Below are positions 8,563-18,408 of a stretch of 44,802 nucleotides of DNA, piece by piece (within the stretch, counting starts at the first letter, position 1; every line of letters starts with the position of its first letter). The notes beneath the pieces are model-generated. The model saw only the letters and a list, made by a program, of their open reading frames with translations. It searched no databases and was not told the DNA's origin. Origin of the DNA: an uncultured Pirellulaceae bacterium (lineage in GTDB: Bacteria > Planctomycetota > Planctomycetia > Pirellulales > Pirellulaceae); NCBI GenBank assembly GCA_937921995.1, contig CAKZVF010000270.1, forward strand, positions 1-44,802, read 5' to 3'. Position numbers and translations under genes: made by a program.

Positions 8563-11500
8563 CGGCGGTAATCAAATAGCGTATCGAAACCTTGATTCGC
8601 GGTCCGTGAAACGGCATCGCGATCCAATAGCGGCGATCGAGGTTGTGCCGGTTGGAACAATTGCCGAATCGAATCGTTCAATTGCGGCAAAATCTGTCGA
8701 CTTAGTTTCGGATCGTCGATCGAACCGTCAACGCTGAGCCACATGATGCGTTGACTGCCGGCATGATAAAGTTCACTTAGAACAGGAATATGAAATCTGT
8801 TGCGGCCGACAATCGAGTAGAAGTTTAGGGCAAGCTCCTGATCTAAATTCATGCGACCGTTGCCGATCAAGGAGATCGCATCTCCCACCAATTCAATCCG
8901 CTCAAAATCAATCTCGTCGCCGTTAATCAAAAAGTTAACGTTGCTTGAATCGAATGCGGTGGGATCGGTACGTCCAACGCTGATCAGTTTCAACAGCGTC
9001 AGCATTTTGGGCAGTTCATAAATCTTCGCCTCGCGCAGTTGTACCGTTCCGTCACCTTTGTACGATTCTAAATCTGCGTAGTCGCCGCCCATCCGCATCG
9101 CAACAAAACCGCGGCCCTGCAGCTTTTCGACGCCCGTTGCGAAGTCTGCGGCGGCTTCTTGGATGTCGCCATCGGCGATGGTGCTTTGAATGTAGAAACG
9201 GCCCCTTTCGTCGTTTGCCATCTGAGCGTCAAAGCGTGCGATGCCGCCATAAATCTCACCGCTTAGGGAACGTTTATTGGTGGTGTTGGTGGTATTGGTT
9301 AACGGCGAAGTATTCTGAGCCGCAGATGCCGCGTCTGCGGGATCTGCCAAAACCCCCGCCGAGACACGATCATTATCCATCCAAATCGGGCCCCGCACGT
9401 TGGTGATTTGAGCTTCGTAGATGGTCATCGAATCGAGATTGACTTCGCCTCGACATTCGGCGCGTTTGCCATCGTAGGTGCCGATCAAGTTCACTTCACC
9501 GAAGACATTTTCAATCGGCAACCCGACCAGCATCTGCGCGTTGTTCATCGCGAAATTCAGATCCCAAGCCATCGTTGGATCCGATGTCATATAACCCGGC
9601 GTTGTTGCTTGCCCTTCACCTGGGAGTCCTCGATAGCCCAATTGCTGTTGGGCATTGTTAATCAGAGGTCCCGTCGTGCTTTCCAAGAAACCTGCGATGG
9701 TGATTTCACCATGGACGTTCATCAGGCCTTTGTATTTCATCTGGCGAACCGGAGGAGCCAGTTGCGTTGGCAATGCGGTCAGTAAATCATCGTCGACCTT
9801 CACGGACGTCGCCAGCAAATCCTGCAGCTTCACCATCCACGATTGGTCCGAATAATTGCCTTCGCCCTTGCAGGAGAGATTGGTGCGGCCGTGTTTCCCG
9901 GAGACACCCGAAACTTGAATTTGTCCGTTGCCGATCTTGATATTGCCCACCATTTGTCTGATCTCATAGGGAAACCAGGTAGGGAAGATGGAAACGTTGC
10001 TGGCCAGTCGTTGCTGGCGATGCTTGAGATCGGCTTCGACGACCACGTTGGTGCTGGTGTGGCCGATGGGCATCGTCATGCCAACTTTGATTAATCCGAC
10101 CGTACCTTGAGGTCGGAAACCAGCCCAAATTTCCTGCAGGTCGTGCGATAATGCCATCTGTAATTGGTCGTCCATCGCCACGTTTTCGCAGATGAACCGA
10201 CTGTTCAATCCGACGCGCGGATTCCATTTACCGTTACAAATCACGGTCGCGTTGCCATTGTCTCCGGTCAAGTTCTCAAAATCGAAATCGTGGTTTCGTG
10301 CCTTAATCATTCCTTTGATATCACCGATAGGATAGGCAAAACTATCATGGCGAATCGCAACGCCTTTGAGCTCGATGTCGAAGAACTTGTCGACATCGCC
10401 GCGCGGAACGTGTTTGATAATCTTGCCCACACCGCCGACCCGGCCGATGGGATTGAACGGCCGCACGGCGCGGGAAAAAGATGGGGTCGCGTCAATCGCC
10501 ACCAACATTTTTTCGTCGATGGGCAAACTGCCATCGACTCGCAAATTGATGTCGTAGGTCGCGTCGGGGCCCGGATTGATGATCGTGCCATCCATCGTCA
10601 TTGGTTCGGGAGTCGCATCGGATCTGACATTCAACTTCATCGTGTCACCAAACCAATCAACGGTGCCCCAACAGCGGTCAACGCGATAGGGGAACCGGAT
10701 GAATTTAAACGCCATGTCACGCAGATCACCGTGAATCTCGCGCTTCAACTGAGCCCCGTCATGCTGCAGGTTGAAGGTCACATCACATTCGCCCTCGGGG
10801 GAGAAATCGCGGCAAAACCGATTACAGCCTTGGGGAAGGAGTTTGGACATCTTTTCGGCATAGCGGAAATCGAGATGCGTGACTTTTCCAAACGCTCTCC
10901 AATTCGCGCGGTTGAACAGCCCCGTTTGCTGATAGTTGACCTCGAAGTCGCCTTCGCCCATCCGACCACGAAACTGCTTTAGATTTACTTGGTCATTGGA
11001 GATCATAAATTCGGCACTGGCGCGCGTTATCGGCACCGGTGAACGAAGATCATCGACCGCTAATTTGTCGACTGATCCGACCAACATAAATTTCGGCATC
11101 GTTCCGTTGAGACTTCCTTGGATGCGCGCGTCGAGGTCGACTTCTCCGGCGAGTGCGTTGACGGTTTTAAGTTGCCCGGCGATGACTTCTGGCAATAAAG
11201 CGAACAGGGCAGGGGACAGCTGAATGTTTTCAGCCGAAGTGTCGACGTCGAAGGATCTTGATTGAGCGTCATAGAAAATGGCAATGTTGACCAATCCCAT
11301 TTCTGCACCGACGCATCGCAGGGTGACTTTGGTCAACCGGCGGCCTTGGTCTTGCAGCGGCTGGAGCTGAATCTGAACGTCCGTCAGCCGATGGCTGAGC
11401 GGTGGGTTCTTTGTTTTGTCGACGATTCGAATTTCGGAATCGTGGATGCGAACCGGTAGCGGCGGTGAATTAGGGTCGGGGCGGAAAGCATCCAGAAACT

Positions 11501-12029
11501 GTTCTAACTGCCACCGGCCGTCGGGGCCGCGGACGACGTTCAACTTCGCGCGGCGGATGTCCAACGCCAACGGCTGGCAGTCACCCATCACGATGTCAGT
11601 CATTCCAACCGGCACGTGAATAAACGCGTCGTAAAGTTCGGCGATCGGTTCGCCGACGATCCCGCCGTTGGTCAAGGACTCGAAACGCTGGTTGATATGA
11701 TCCAGCAGGCCCGGTGGAGCGTTGGGATCGGGCGCGGGTCTGCGATTGGATGAGACGCCCAATTTCATGTTGTTCAGCAGAATGCCTTCGCCCTCGATCA
11801 ACCGCGCTTGGCCAACGGTGGCATGCAACCCGTGCATTGTTAAATGCTGATTGGCTTTCTCCTGAATTCTGCTGGTGAGTTGACCAGAAAATTCAGTTTG
11901 AAAATAGAACCAAGCCGCTGCGGCGATCAGCGCCAAGAACAGCACCAATTTGATCATCCCACCGAAAAAGCGCATCAGACCGCTCGGTCGAGCCGTGCGA
12001 GTCATTGGTCTGCTTTGGCGGAATTGCAT
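8559..12029 (-). CDS. Large AsmA/TamB-like envelope protein
   Basis: This 1156-residue protein has one N-terminal membrane helix (about residues 24-43, after a basic Arg-rich start) and an otherwise soluble, beta-rich body that would lie in the periplasm. Repeated short strands, motifs such as DLDARIQGSLNG, and a C-terminal block with GRMNLDQELALNFYS and WLSVDGSIDDPKL are typical of AsmA/TamB-type bridge-like proteins, implicated in lipid movement or outer-membrane assembly in other Gram-negative bacteria. A Thr/Asn-rich tract (TNTTNTTNK) lies near residue 920. The start is an ATG at 12029; a hairpin in the leader (12064-12089) precedes it. It converges with the EamA gene. Family assignment is by overall character rather than a single signature. 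Confidence 0.75.
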   Translation of the reverse strand: MQFRQSRPMTRTARPSGLMRFFGGMIKLVLFLALIAAAAWFYFQTEFSGQLTSRIQEKANQHLTMHGLHATVGQARLIEGEGILLNNMKLGVSSNRRPAPDPNAPPGLLDHINQRFESLTNGGIVGEPIAELYDAFIHVPVGMTDIVMGDCQPLALDIRRAKLNVVRGPDGRWQLEQFLDAFRPDPNSPPLPVRIHDSEIRIVDKTKNPPLSHRLTDVQIQLQPLQDQGRRLTKVTLRCVGAEMGLVNIAIFYDAQSRSFDVDTSAENIQLSPALFALLPEVIAGQLKTVNALAGEVDLDARIQGSLNGTMPKFMLVGSVDKLAVDDLRSPVPITRASAEFMISNDQVNLKQFRGRMGEGDFEVNYQQTGLFNRANWRAFGKVTHLDFRYAEKMSKLLPQGCNRFCRDFSPEGECDVTFNLQHDGAQLKREIHGDLRDMAFKFIRFPYRVDRCWGTVDWFGDTMKLNVRSDATPEPMTMDGTIINPGPDATYDINLRVDGSLPIDEKMLVAIDATPSFSRAVRPFNPIGRVGGVGKIIKHVPRGDVDKFFDIELKGVAIRHDSFAYPIGDIKGMIKARNHDFDFENLTGDNGNATVICNGKWNPRVGLNSRFICENVAMDDQLQMALSHDLQEIWAGFRPQGTVGLIKVGMTMPIGHTSTNVVVEADLKHRQQRLASNVSIFPTWFPYEIRQMVGNIKIGNGQIQVSGVSGKHGRTNLSCKGEGNYSDQSWMVKLQDLLATSVKVDDDLLTALPTQLAPPVRQMKYKGLMNVHGEITIAGFLESTTGPLINNAQQQLGYRGLPGEGQATTPGYMTSDPTMAWDLNFAMNNAQMLVGLPIENVFGEVNLIGTYDGKRAECRGEVNLDSMTIYEAQITNVRGPIWMDNDRVSAGVLADPADAASAAQNTSPLTNTTNTTNKRSLSGEIYGGIARFDAQMANDERGRFYIQSTIADGDIQEAAADFATGVEKLQGRGFVAMRMGGDYADLESYKGDGTVQLREAKIYELPKMLTLLKLISVGRTDPTAFDSSNVNFLINGDEIDFERIELVGDAISLIGNGRMNLDQELALNFYSIVGRNRFHIPVLSELYHAGSQRIMWLSVDGSIDDPKLSRQILPQLNDSIRQLFQPAQPRSPLLDRDAVSRTANQGFDTLFDYRR

Positions 12030-12063
12030 TCTTAGAAACGTCAGAAGGGGGAGCTCGAGAAAA

Positions 12064-12089
12064 GGCTCCTGTGCGACTCGCGAGGAGCC
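12064..12089. other. Hairpin in the leader of the AsmA-like gene
   Basis: GGCTCCT and AGGAGCC form a perfect 7-bp inverted repeat, with an inner GCG/CGC pair, about 35 bases upstream of the minus-strand start at 12029. It could form a leader hairpin; no function can be assigned. Confidence 0.4.
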
Positions 12090-12325
12090 GCCCGTGAACA
12101 GGGCATTTATTCACGCGAATACTAGAGATTTGTCGATTTTGTCTAAAGATTGATTTACTTGTTCAGCCGGCTTTTGCAGTACGAAAATTTGAGCGAGGAA
12201 ACGAGATGTAATACCTATTTACCGACCACGTTCTTATTTCATTGCCGCGGTATCAACTTGGGCGGTTTCCGTAAAAGGTGACGCGGGGCAAATCTTCTCT
12301 TTACAGCTCAGCAATGGCGACTCTG

Positions 12326-12353
12326 TTTACATCGAAAGCCCCAATGCTATACT
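12326..12353 (+). promoter_or_regulatory. Candidate sigma-70-type promoter of the MFS gene
   Basis: TTTACA at 12326-12331 and TATACT at 12348-12353 are separated by 16 bases. Transcription would begin near 12360, about 75 bases before the MFS start codon and just before a palindrome. Confidence 0.5.
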
Positions 12354-12370
12354 GAGCTTCAATAACAAAT

Positions 12371-12394
12371 GCATCGCTAGCTAGCTAGCGGTGC
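12371..12394. promoter_or_regulatory. 24-base palindrome, possible operator for the MFS gene
   Basis: The sequence is self-complementary over 24 bases apart from one T-G pair, with a perfect 16-base core CGCTAGCTAGCTAGCG at 12375-12390. It lies 10-35 bases downstream of the predicted transcription start and 40 bases before the ATG, a position suited to a repressor site. Confidence 0.45.
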
Positions 12395-12434
12395 GTTTAC
12401 GTGCCATACCATTTCGTCTCTGCTGTGAAAAATA

Positions 12435-13964
12435 ATGAATACAACCGACCCAAATAGCGTAGGAGCCGATGGCGGTTTCCTCGCAAATCGCAAGCAACTG
12501 TTAATCGTTGGTTTTTTAGCTTTAATCGCGGCCGGCATTGGTTTTGCGGTACGCGGTGGACTGCTGGATGTGTGGTCTGCAAAGTATGGGTTCACGATGA
12601 CTGAGCTAGGTCAAATCACCGGTGGTGGCTTGCTAGGTTTCGGAATCGTAATTTTGATCGCAGGCATGTTGGTCGATACGATTGGTTACAAAAAACTGAT
12701 GCTGATCGCGTTAGCCTGTCATCTGATTTCTGCAGTAATGCTCTTCGCAGCTACGCCGGTGTTCAACGCATCGGGAAAAGATGCGTGTTATTTGTTACTG
12801 TTTTGGTCTGCATTCATCTTTGCTGTCGCCAACGGAATCTGCGAGGGCGTCATTAATCCGCTCACCGCAGCGGTATACCCAGAACAAAAAACGCATTATC
12901 TGAACATTCTTCATGCTGGCTGGCCCGCCGGTTTGGTGATCGGTGGTTTGATTGTGTTTGCCAAAGGAAGCGTTGGCTGGGAGCTCCTTCTTGCAACCTA
13001 CCTGATCCCAACAGCCCTTTATGGGATCATCACGATGAAGGAGGCCTTCCCCAAAACTGACGCCCAGGTCGGAGAAATTTCGTACAGCGGGATGTTTGCT
13101 CGGTTGATTGGACCTTTCTTTTTGATCCTTCTGCTGGCGCAAGCTTTAGTAGGTTACGTCGAGCTAGGAACCGACAGCTGGATCAATAAGATTACTGGCA
13201 GCATTCTAAAAAGTGCAGCATTGGGAACTGCCTTATTCATCTACACTTCCCTGTTGATGACGATGCTTAGGTTTTTCGCAGGTCCGATTGTTCACAAGAT
13301 ATCTTCTTTGGGATTGTTGTTGGCGAGTGCCTGTTTAGGTGCTTTGGGGCTTTATCTTGTAAGCATCGGCACCAACGTTTACTTCATGTTCTTTGCAGCA
13401 ACGGTTTACGCGCTGGGGAAAACTTTCCTTTGGCCCACGATGCTGGGGGTTGTTGGCGAGCGGTTCCCCAAAAGTGCGACCGTTGCGATGGCGTTGATGG
13501 GTTTTGCGGGTATGGTTTCGGCGGGCGCACTTGGCGGTCCGGGGATCGGATACAAACAGGATTACTTCGCATCGCAGTACATTCAAGCCAATGCACCAGA
13601 AACGTTTGAGCGCGTCAAAGCGCCCGGCACCAACAGCTTCCTGATGTTCCCCCAGATTGTCGGAATCGATGGAGCGAAGGCTGCGATGATTGGTGATATG
13701 GGTGCTGCAATCAACAGCGATGTCGAAATCGCAGGCGAACGTATCGCGGACGAAGCCTTTGCCGGTCTACGCGGACAAAAGCAGTGGTGGGATGAGAATA
13801 AGCAGTTTGCCGAAACTGATGGAGCTCCGGTGGGCGAGGCAACTTTGTTCGGCAGTCGAATGGCAATTCGATATACGGCCTTGGTTCCACTGACCATGGC
13901 AGTGCTCTATCTGATCTTGCTCTTTGCTTTCCGAAGTCCGCCGAATCAGCAAGCGGCTCATTAA
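12435..13964 (+). CDS. MFS transporter (sugar-type)
   Basis: This 509-residue protein has the about twelve membrane helices of a major facilitator: for example LIVGFLALIAAGIGFAV, GGLLGFGIVILIAGMLVD and a second half starting near residue 215. Motifs FAVRGGLLDVWS, GMLVDTIGYKK (loop 2-3 motif A-like) and LHAGWPAGLVIGG (helix 5) resemble sugar/fucose-permease-like MFS members found in planctomycetes. A soluble loop of about 90 residues (FERVKAPGTNSFLMFP to DENKQFAE) lies before the last helix, longer than usual. Nearest neighbours are unrelated (AsmA-like, tilS). It ends at a terminator shared with tilS. Substrate not known. Confidence 0.9.
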   Translation: MNTTDPNSVGADGGFLANRKQLLIVGFLALIAAGIGFAVRGGLLDVWSAKYGFTMTELGQITGGGLLGFGIVILIAGMLVDTIGYKKLMLIALACHLISAVMLFAATPVFNASGKDACYLLLFWSAFIFAVANGICEGVINPLTAAVYPEQKTHYLNILHAGWPAGLVIGGLIVFAKGSVGWELLLATYLIPTALYGIITMKEAFPKTDAQVGEISYSGMFARLIGPFFLILLLAQALVGYVELGTDSWINKITGSILKSAALGTALFIYTSLLMTMLRFFAGPIVHKISSLGLLLASACLGALGLYLVSIGTNVYFMFFAATVYALGKTFLWPTMLGVVGERFPKSATVAMALMGFAGMVSAGALGGPGIGYKQDYFASQYIQANAPETFERVKAPGTNSFLMFPQIVGIDGAKAAMIGDMGAAINSDVEIAGERIADEAFAGLRGQKQWWDENKQFAETDGAPVGEATLFGSRMAIRYTALVPLTMAVLYLILLFAFRSPPNQQAAH

Positions 13965-14031
13965 GGGACGACGTTAAACTTTTTCTCTTCTGGCAGGAAA
14001 TTACGTTTCGAACTTCCGCTGGACGAGACAG

Positions 14032-14084
14032 AAAAAAATGAGCAATGGAAAGCCGCGATTGGTCAACCGTTGCTCATTTTTTTG
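14032..14084. terminator. Bidirectional terminator between the MFS gene and tilS
   Basis: A 17-bp stem (14032-14048 with 14067-14083, one T-G pair) has A7 on the left and T7 on the right and an 18-base loop. ATGAGCAA pairs with TTGCTCAT. It serves both convergent genes, and the tilS stop codon (14074-14076) lies in its right arm. Confidence 0.9.
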
Positions 14085-15120
14085 TTTGACAGCTAGACGA
14101 TATTTTCACCCTCTTTGCGTTAGCTTCGAACCGTAAATCGCCTGGCAGATTTTCAACGTATGTTTCTGCAGACGCGTTGCAAATCCTGTCGGCAAGGAAA
14201 TCCCAACGATCAAACGTCATTTGATCCTGAGGCCACATTTGAAGCTGCCAAAGTCTAATCAAAACAGCCCGAACAAGAACGGCGGGTTGTTCGCGCAGCT
14301 TTCGTGGCTCAAAAGAAACAGTTTCTTCTGTCCGTGTTGGCGAAAGTGAGGACAAAAGTTGCTCAACTGACTTAGCCTCCAGCTCCAACGCGCTTTTTGC
14401 GTGATCCGCTAACCGCGCGATCGCCTCGTCAACGTGCGAGCCAAAATAGTCTCTTGTTTTTGTCAGAATTTCGTTGCGGATGAAGTTCCGACTGTAGTCG
14501 TTGGTTTCATTGGTCGCGTCGCTGCAATAAGCCTGATCTAGTGCAGCCAGCGCCTTCAAAATTTCTTCTTTCGAAACTTTGAGCAACGGCCGCACGATCG
14601 TCAGCCAATCGTCACTGCGGATCGACGGGATGCCTTTCAATCCGGCCAGCCCCGTCCCCCGAAAGATCCGAAAAAGAATCGTCTCCGCCTGATCCCCCCG
14701 ATGGTGACCGGTAAACAGATACCGCGCGTTATTTTCTTCGGCGATTTTCTTCAGGCAACCATACCGCGCATCCCGCAGCAGTTCCTCCGAGGCGTTTTCT
14801 CGGCCTTCTAGCAGCTCAGTTAAATCCAACCGCTTCTCAGCGAAAACAACATTGAATTCGTCTGCCAGCCGTTTCACAAAATCTTTATCTGCGGTCGAAT
14901 CTGCACCGCGCAGAGCGTGGTCAACATGCCCCACGATAATCTTGGAGCCATCAAAGGCTTGATTCGCGCGAGCGATTTGCACCAAAGTGCGAAGCAATGC
15001 CACACTGTCACAACCGCCAGAAACGGCCACCACGGCTGGGTGTTGAAACCAGAGCGATACAGGAACGACGGCTTCACAGGCGTCGACCAACGGTTTTAAG
15101 ATTTGATGTTGGGGATTCAT
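14074..15120 (-). CDS. tilS: tRNA(Ile)-lysidine synthase
   Basis: TilS ligates lysine to C34 of tRNA-Ile(CAU) using ATP, changing its decoding from AUG to AUA; it is essential. The PP-loop SGGCDS is at residues 34-39 in AVVAVSGGCDSVALL, followed by VGHVDHALRG, LFTGHHRGDQAETILFR and GIPSIRSDDWLTIVRPLL, all diagnostic. The 348-residue length fits the shorter TilS types. I chose the ATG at 15120 (MNPQHQ); a TTG at 15141 would add seven residues. The final codons run into the bidirectional terminator. It stands alone between convergent MFS and a non-coding stretch. Confidence 0.95.
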   Translation of the reverse strand: MNPQHQILKPLVDACEAVVPVSLWFQHPAVVAVSGGCDSVALLRTLVQIARANQAFDGSKIIVGHVDHALRGADSTADKDFVKRLADEFNVVFAEKRLDLTELLEGRENASEELLRDARYGCLKKIAEENNARYLFTGHHRGDQAETILFRIFRGTGLAGLKGIPSIRSDDWLTIVRPLLKVSKEEILKALAALDQAYCSDATNETNDYSRNFIRNEILTKTRDYFGSHVDEAIARLADHAKSALELEAKSVEQLLSSLSPTRTEETVSFEPRKLREQPAVLVRAVLIRLWQLQMWPQDQMTFDRWDFLADRICNASAETYVENLPGDLRFEANAKRVKISSSCQTKK

Positions 15121-15414
15121 TGAGTAAAACGCCGGGCCCAATTTTGCTGACCGCGAGCCGTTAAATTAGCGACGTCAATTAGCGACATCAACTGTTGCGA
15201 GCCCCAGGACGGCAGCACAGCATAATTCTCAGGCGGAGGTCGTTTGAATTCTTGGCGATATTTTGGTAGCCTTAGGACCAAGGCATCTCTGGTGCCGAAA
15301 TTTGTAAAACAATTGACATGGTGACACAAAACAGTGGCAACCACAGTCCGTTTGCATTAAGACCAAATCGTTTTCAGCTTTTAGATTCTATTGGAATTCG
15401 CTGCCGCTTACATC

Positions 15415-15765
15415 ATGTTGTTCCTTCTAACCTTATTAATCGTCGCTTGTCTGCTGCAGTTTTCTGTGTTGGGCTTACGGGGAGAGATTCGCACGTATTT
15501 TCGCACCGAAGTTGCCGAACTTGCGCGCGGGTTAGAGTTTGCACGCTTGATTGAGCCTGTGATTCCTTGGCTCCGCTGCATTTTGCGGCTCTTTCGGGCA
15601 CGGCAGCAATTGCTGTGCTCGTATCGGGAGGGATATTGCCCGCCCATGATTGTCTTCGATTCCCCGCTGCGATGGGTGCGGGAAATGCGAAGTGTTGAGC
15701 CAGCAAAATTGAAAATTGATTGGTCAGATACCAAACATGATGACTGGGTCCTGCTGAACAAGTAG
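15415..15765 (+). CDS. Small membrane-anchored protein of unknown function
   Basis: I do not recognise this 116-residue protein. It has one strongly hydrophobic N-terminal helix (LFLLTLLIVACLLQFSVLGL), then an Arg-rich soluble part with RARQQLLCSYREGY and a C-terminal tail ending KHDDWVLLNK. A TTG at 15391 would add eight residues; the ATG is preferred. It lies 130 bases before rny on the same strand. Coding is supported by the membrane helix and an uninterrupted frame, but the gene is short, so it could be spurious. Confidence 0.5.
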   Translation: MLFLLTLLIVACLLQFSVLGLRGEIRTYFRTEVAELARGLEFARLIEPVIPWLRCILRLFRARQQLLCSYREGYCPPMIVFDSPLRWVREMRSVEPAKLKIDWSDTKHDDWVLLNK

Positions 15766-15894
15766 AACGCGCGCGTTAGCGAAATTTTGAAAATTATGGC
15801 CTGTAACATTGAGAGAACACGGCTGCCGTTTTTTTCGCTGGCGAGTTGAAGCTTGTAAATTGTCGTCACTCCAACGATAGGGAGCGACCCAATC

Positions 15895-17442
15895 ATGACA
15901 ACAGAATCTATCATCGGATTCGTCGTGGGTATTATATTGGCCGGTGGGAGTAGTATTTTCTACAGCCTCATCTCCGGCGGCGGGGCGAAAACGAAGGCGC
16001 AGGCGATTCTCGACAACGCCCAGCGCGACGCCGAAAACAAAATCAAAGACGCCGACGTTGCGATCAAGGAACTTGAACTCTCACGCCAATCCAAATTCGA
16101 CAAAAAGCAAAACAAGGCGTTAGAGGAAGTTCACCAGCGCGAACGAGCGTTAGATAAACGCGAGAATCAGCTCAACCAGCAGAGCGAAGATCTCAAAAAA
16201 CAAGAGACCTTCATCGAAACGTCTCAGAATCGCTTGCGCGTCAAATTGGAGCAGGTGGCTCAGACCGAACAGGACATCGCGGAGGTGCTCGAGACCAAAC
16301 GCCGTAGACTGCACGAAGTTACCGGGCTGTCCAAGGAAGAAGCGACTTCCCGATTGCTGAAATTGCTCGAAGATGACCTCGCCCATGAAGTGGGTGGACG
16401 CATTCTCGAACATGAAAAGAACCTAAAAGAGATCTGCGATGAAAAAGCACGCGAAATGCTGATGATGACGACGCAACGTTTCGCCGCCAGCCACACATCG
16501 GATTCCACAACATCGACCGTCGACATTCCCAACGACGACATGAAAGGCCGCATCATCGGCCGTGAAGGTCGTAACGTCCGGGCCTTTGAAAAAGCGGCAG
16601 GTGTTGACGTTATTATCGACGACACGCCCGGCGTGGTGATCGTCAGCGGATTCGATCCTGTCCGCCGTGAGGTCGCGCGGATGGCGCTGGATCGGTTGAT
16701 CACTGACGGACGAATTCACCCTTCGCGCATCGAAGAGGTCGTCGAGGAATGCCAAAAAGAGATCGACGCGGTGATCATCAAAAAGGGCAACGAAGCCGTT
16801 CAAGAGGTCAACGTACAGGGCTTAAATAAGCGCGTCATCGCGATGCTGGGCCGTCTGCATTTCCGCACCAGCTACAGCCAGAACGTGCTTCGCCACAGCG
16901 TCGAAGTGGCGTTTTTGTCGGGGATGTTGGCCGAGATGATGGGCTTCGATGGAGATCTGGCGCGGCGAGCGGGACTGCTGCACGATATTGGAAAGGCAGC
17001 CGATCACGATCAAGAAGGCGGGCACCCAAAGATTGGTGCTGAGTTCCTAAAACGCAATGGAGAAAGCAAAGAAGTCGTCCATGCCGCTCGCGGGCACCAC
17101 GATGAGATCTTCGTGGAACATCCTTACACGGTCATCGTCGCAACCGGAGATGCCTGCAGCGCATCGCGTCCCGGAGCGCGAAGGGAATCTCTGGATCGTT
17201 ACATCAAACGCATGGAAGAATTGGAAACGATCGCCAAAGAATTCCAAGGCGTGCGCCAAGCGTTCGCGGTTCAGGCGGGTCGCGAGGTCCGGGTGATTGC
17301 CAGTTCGAAGGATGCCGATGATAAGACGGCCGCCAAGATCTGTCGCGACATCGCGGAAGCTTATCAAGAGCGACTTTCCTATCCCGGCGAAATCAAAGTC
17401 GTCGTGATTCGCGAAACACGCTTTACCGAACTTGCGAAATAA
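15895..17442 (+). CDS. rny: Ribonuclease Y
   Basis: RNase Y is a membrane-anchored endoribonuclease that starts mRNA decay in bacteria lacking RNase E-type decay. This 515-residue protein shows the full domain order: N-terminal membrane helix (about 5-27), long charged coiled coil (about 30-200), KH RNA-binding domain with the GxxG loop in IIGREGRN (220-227), and an HD phosphohydrolase domain with HSVEVAF and LLHDIGK (His363, Asp364) and ARGHHDE near 398-404. A GGGAG site lies ten bases before the ATG. ymdB follows on the same strand, an arrangement conserved in many bacteria. Confidence 0.97.
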   Translation: MTTESIIGFVVGIILAGGSSIFYSLISGGGAKTKAQAILDNAQRDAENKIKDADVAIKELELSRQSKFDKKQNKALEEVHQRERALDKRENQLNQQSEDLKKQETFIETSQNRLRVKLEQVAQTEQDIAEVLETKRRRLHEVTGLSKEEATSRLLKLLEDDLAHEVGGRILEHEKNLKEICDEKAREMLMMTTQRFAASHTSDSTTSTVDIPNDDMKGRIIGREGRNVRAFEKAAGVDVIIDDTPGVVIVSGFDPVRREVARMALDRLITDGRIHPSRIEEVVEECQKEIDAVIIKKGNEAVQEVNVQGLNKRVIAMLGRLHFRTSYSQNVLRHSVEVAFLSGMLAEMMGFDGDLARRAGLLHDIGKAADHDQEGGHPKIGAEFLKRNGESKEVVHAARGHHDEIFVEHPYTVIVATGDACSASRPGARRESLDRYIKRMEELETIAKEFQGVRQAFAVQAGREVRVIASSKDADDKTAAKICRDIAEAYQERLSYPGEIKVVVIRETRFTELAK

Positions 17443-17458
17443 ATTTCGAATTTCATCG

Positions 17459-17535
17459 TGGGGCCGGTTCCTACCGACCGCGCCCTAACTTTTACCCAAA
17501 TTTACCCAAAACAGCCGGTTGGAACCGGCTCTACC
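17459..17535. repeat. REP-like inverted repeat between rny and ymdB (copy A)
   Basis: Arms GGGGCCGGTTCCTACCG (about 17460) and AGCCGGTTGGAACCGGCT (about 17513) are inverted copies, separated by CGCCCTAAC and a twofold TTTACCCAAA repeat (17491-17510). The same architecture recurs between argC and argJ at 39605-39670. Confidence 0.75.
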
Positions 17536-17595
17536 AACTTTACTTTTTCGAACTGCTTTCAACGCGAAATTAAAAACATCCCCTAGGAAAACAAC

Positions 17596-18408
17596 GTGCG
17601 CATCTTATTCATCGGAGACATTGTCGGCAAACCGGGCGTTGAAATCGTCACACGCGCGATTCCCGCCTATCGCCGTCAAGAGACGATTGACTTGGTGATC
17701 GTTAACGGGGAGAACGCCGAAAGCGGATCCGGAATCACACCTTCAATTCACAAACGGTTGATCCAAGCGGGCGTGGATTGCATTACGCTTGGCGATCATA
17801 TCTATCGCAAAAAAGACATCATCCCGACGCTTGAGAATAAATCCAACATCCTCAAACCGGCGAACTTTCCGGCAGACGCCCCTGGTAAGACTTGGACGGT
17901 TGTGAAATCGGAAACGGGTAAGAAGGTTGCCGTATTTTCTGCGATGGGACGTGTCTACATGCGGCCGGTGGATTGCCCGTTCACGGCGGTGGACAAAGTT
18001 TTGGAGGAAATTCCCGATGACGTCGTGATTCGGTTCTGCGATTTCCACGCCGAAGCCACCAGCGATAAACAGCTGATGGGCCGGCATTTGGACGGTCGCG
18101 TTTCTGCGGTTTGCGGCACTCACACGCATGTACCCACCGCCGACGAACAGATTTTGCCCGGCGGCACAGCCTATATCACCGATGTTGGCATGACGGGACC
18201 GCATGAGAGCATCCTTGGCCGGAAGATTGATCGCGTCTTGCCGGCAACGATTTCATTTCGCCCGCTGCCCTTTGACGTGGCCAAGAAAGATGTGCAGATC
18301 TCTGGCGTTGTCATCGAAGTGGATCCCAAGACGGGCAAATCTTCAAAAATTCAGCGGATCAAGATCAATGAAAAGCAAGCCGACATCCTTGAGATGGATG
18401 ATGAGTAG
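17596..18408 (+). CDS. ymdB: YmdB-family metallophosphodiesterase
   Basis: This 270-residue protein matches YmdB, a metallophosphoesterase; the Bacillus protein hydrolyses 2',3'-cyclic nucleotides and affects biofilm and sporulation genes. Family motifs are MRILFIGDIVGKPG, VNGENAESGSGIT, ITLGDHIYRKKDI, DFHAEATSDK and CGTHTHVPTADEQILPGGTAY ending VGMTGP, together holding the Asp, Glu, Asn and His metal ligands. The protein is cytoplasmic with no signal. The start is GTG with AGGA upstream. It follows rny by 153 bases, across a REP-like element, so co-transcription would include the repeat. Confidence 0.95.
   Translation: MRILFIGDIVGKPGVEIVTRAIPAYRRQETIDLVIVNGENAESGSGITPSIHKRLIQAGVDCITLGDHIYRKKDIIPTLENKSNILKPANFPADAPGKTWTVVKSETGKKVAVFSAMGRVYMRPVDCPFTAVDKVLEEIPDDVVIRFCDFHAEATSDKQLMGRHLDGRVSAVCGTHTHVPTADEQILPGGTAYITDVGMTGPHESILGRKIDRVLPATISFRPLPFDVAKKDVQISGVVIEVDPKTGKSSKIQRIKINEKQADILEMDDE

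Larger units (their letters stand above)
12030..12434. other. 405-base divergent intergenic region
   Basis: No coding sequence is supported here. It separates the AsmA-like gene (minus) from the MFS gene (plus). It holds the leader hairpin at 12064-12089, a promoter-like sequence at 12326-12353 and a palindrome at 12371-12394. Nothing recognisable is seen in 12100-12320. Confidence 0.6.

Noticed and set aside
10164-10982. Plus-strand frame of 272 codons inside the AsmA-like gene
   Set aside because: It lies fully antisense to a long gene with clear protein features and has no recognisable motif.
15117-15344. Minus-strand frame of 75 codons upstream of tilS
   Set aside because: It has no membrane segment, motif or ribosome site and overlaps the tilS start; it is most likely a chance frame.
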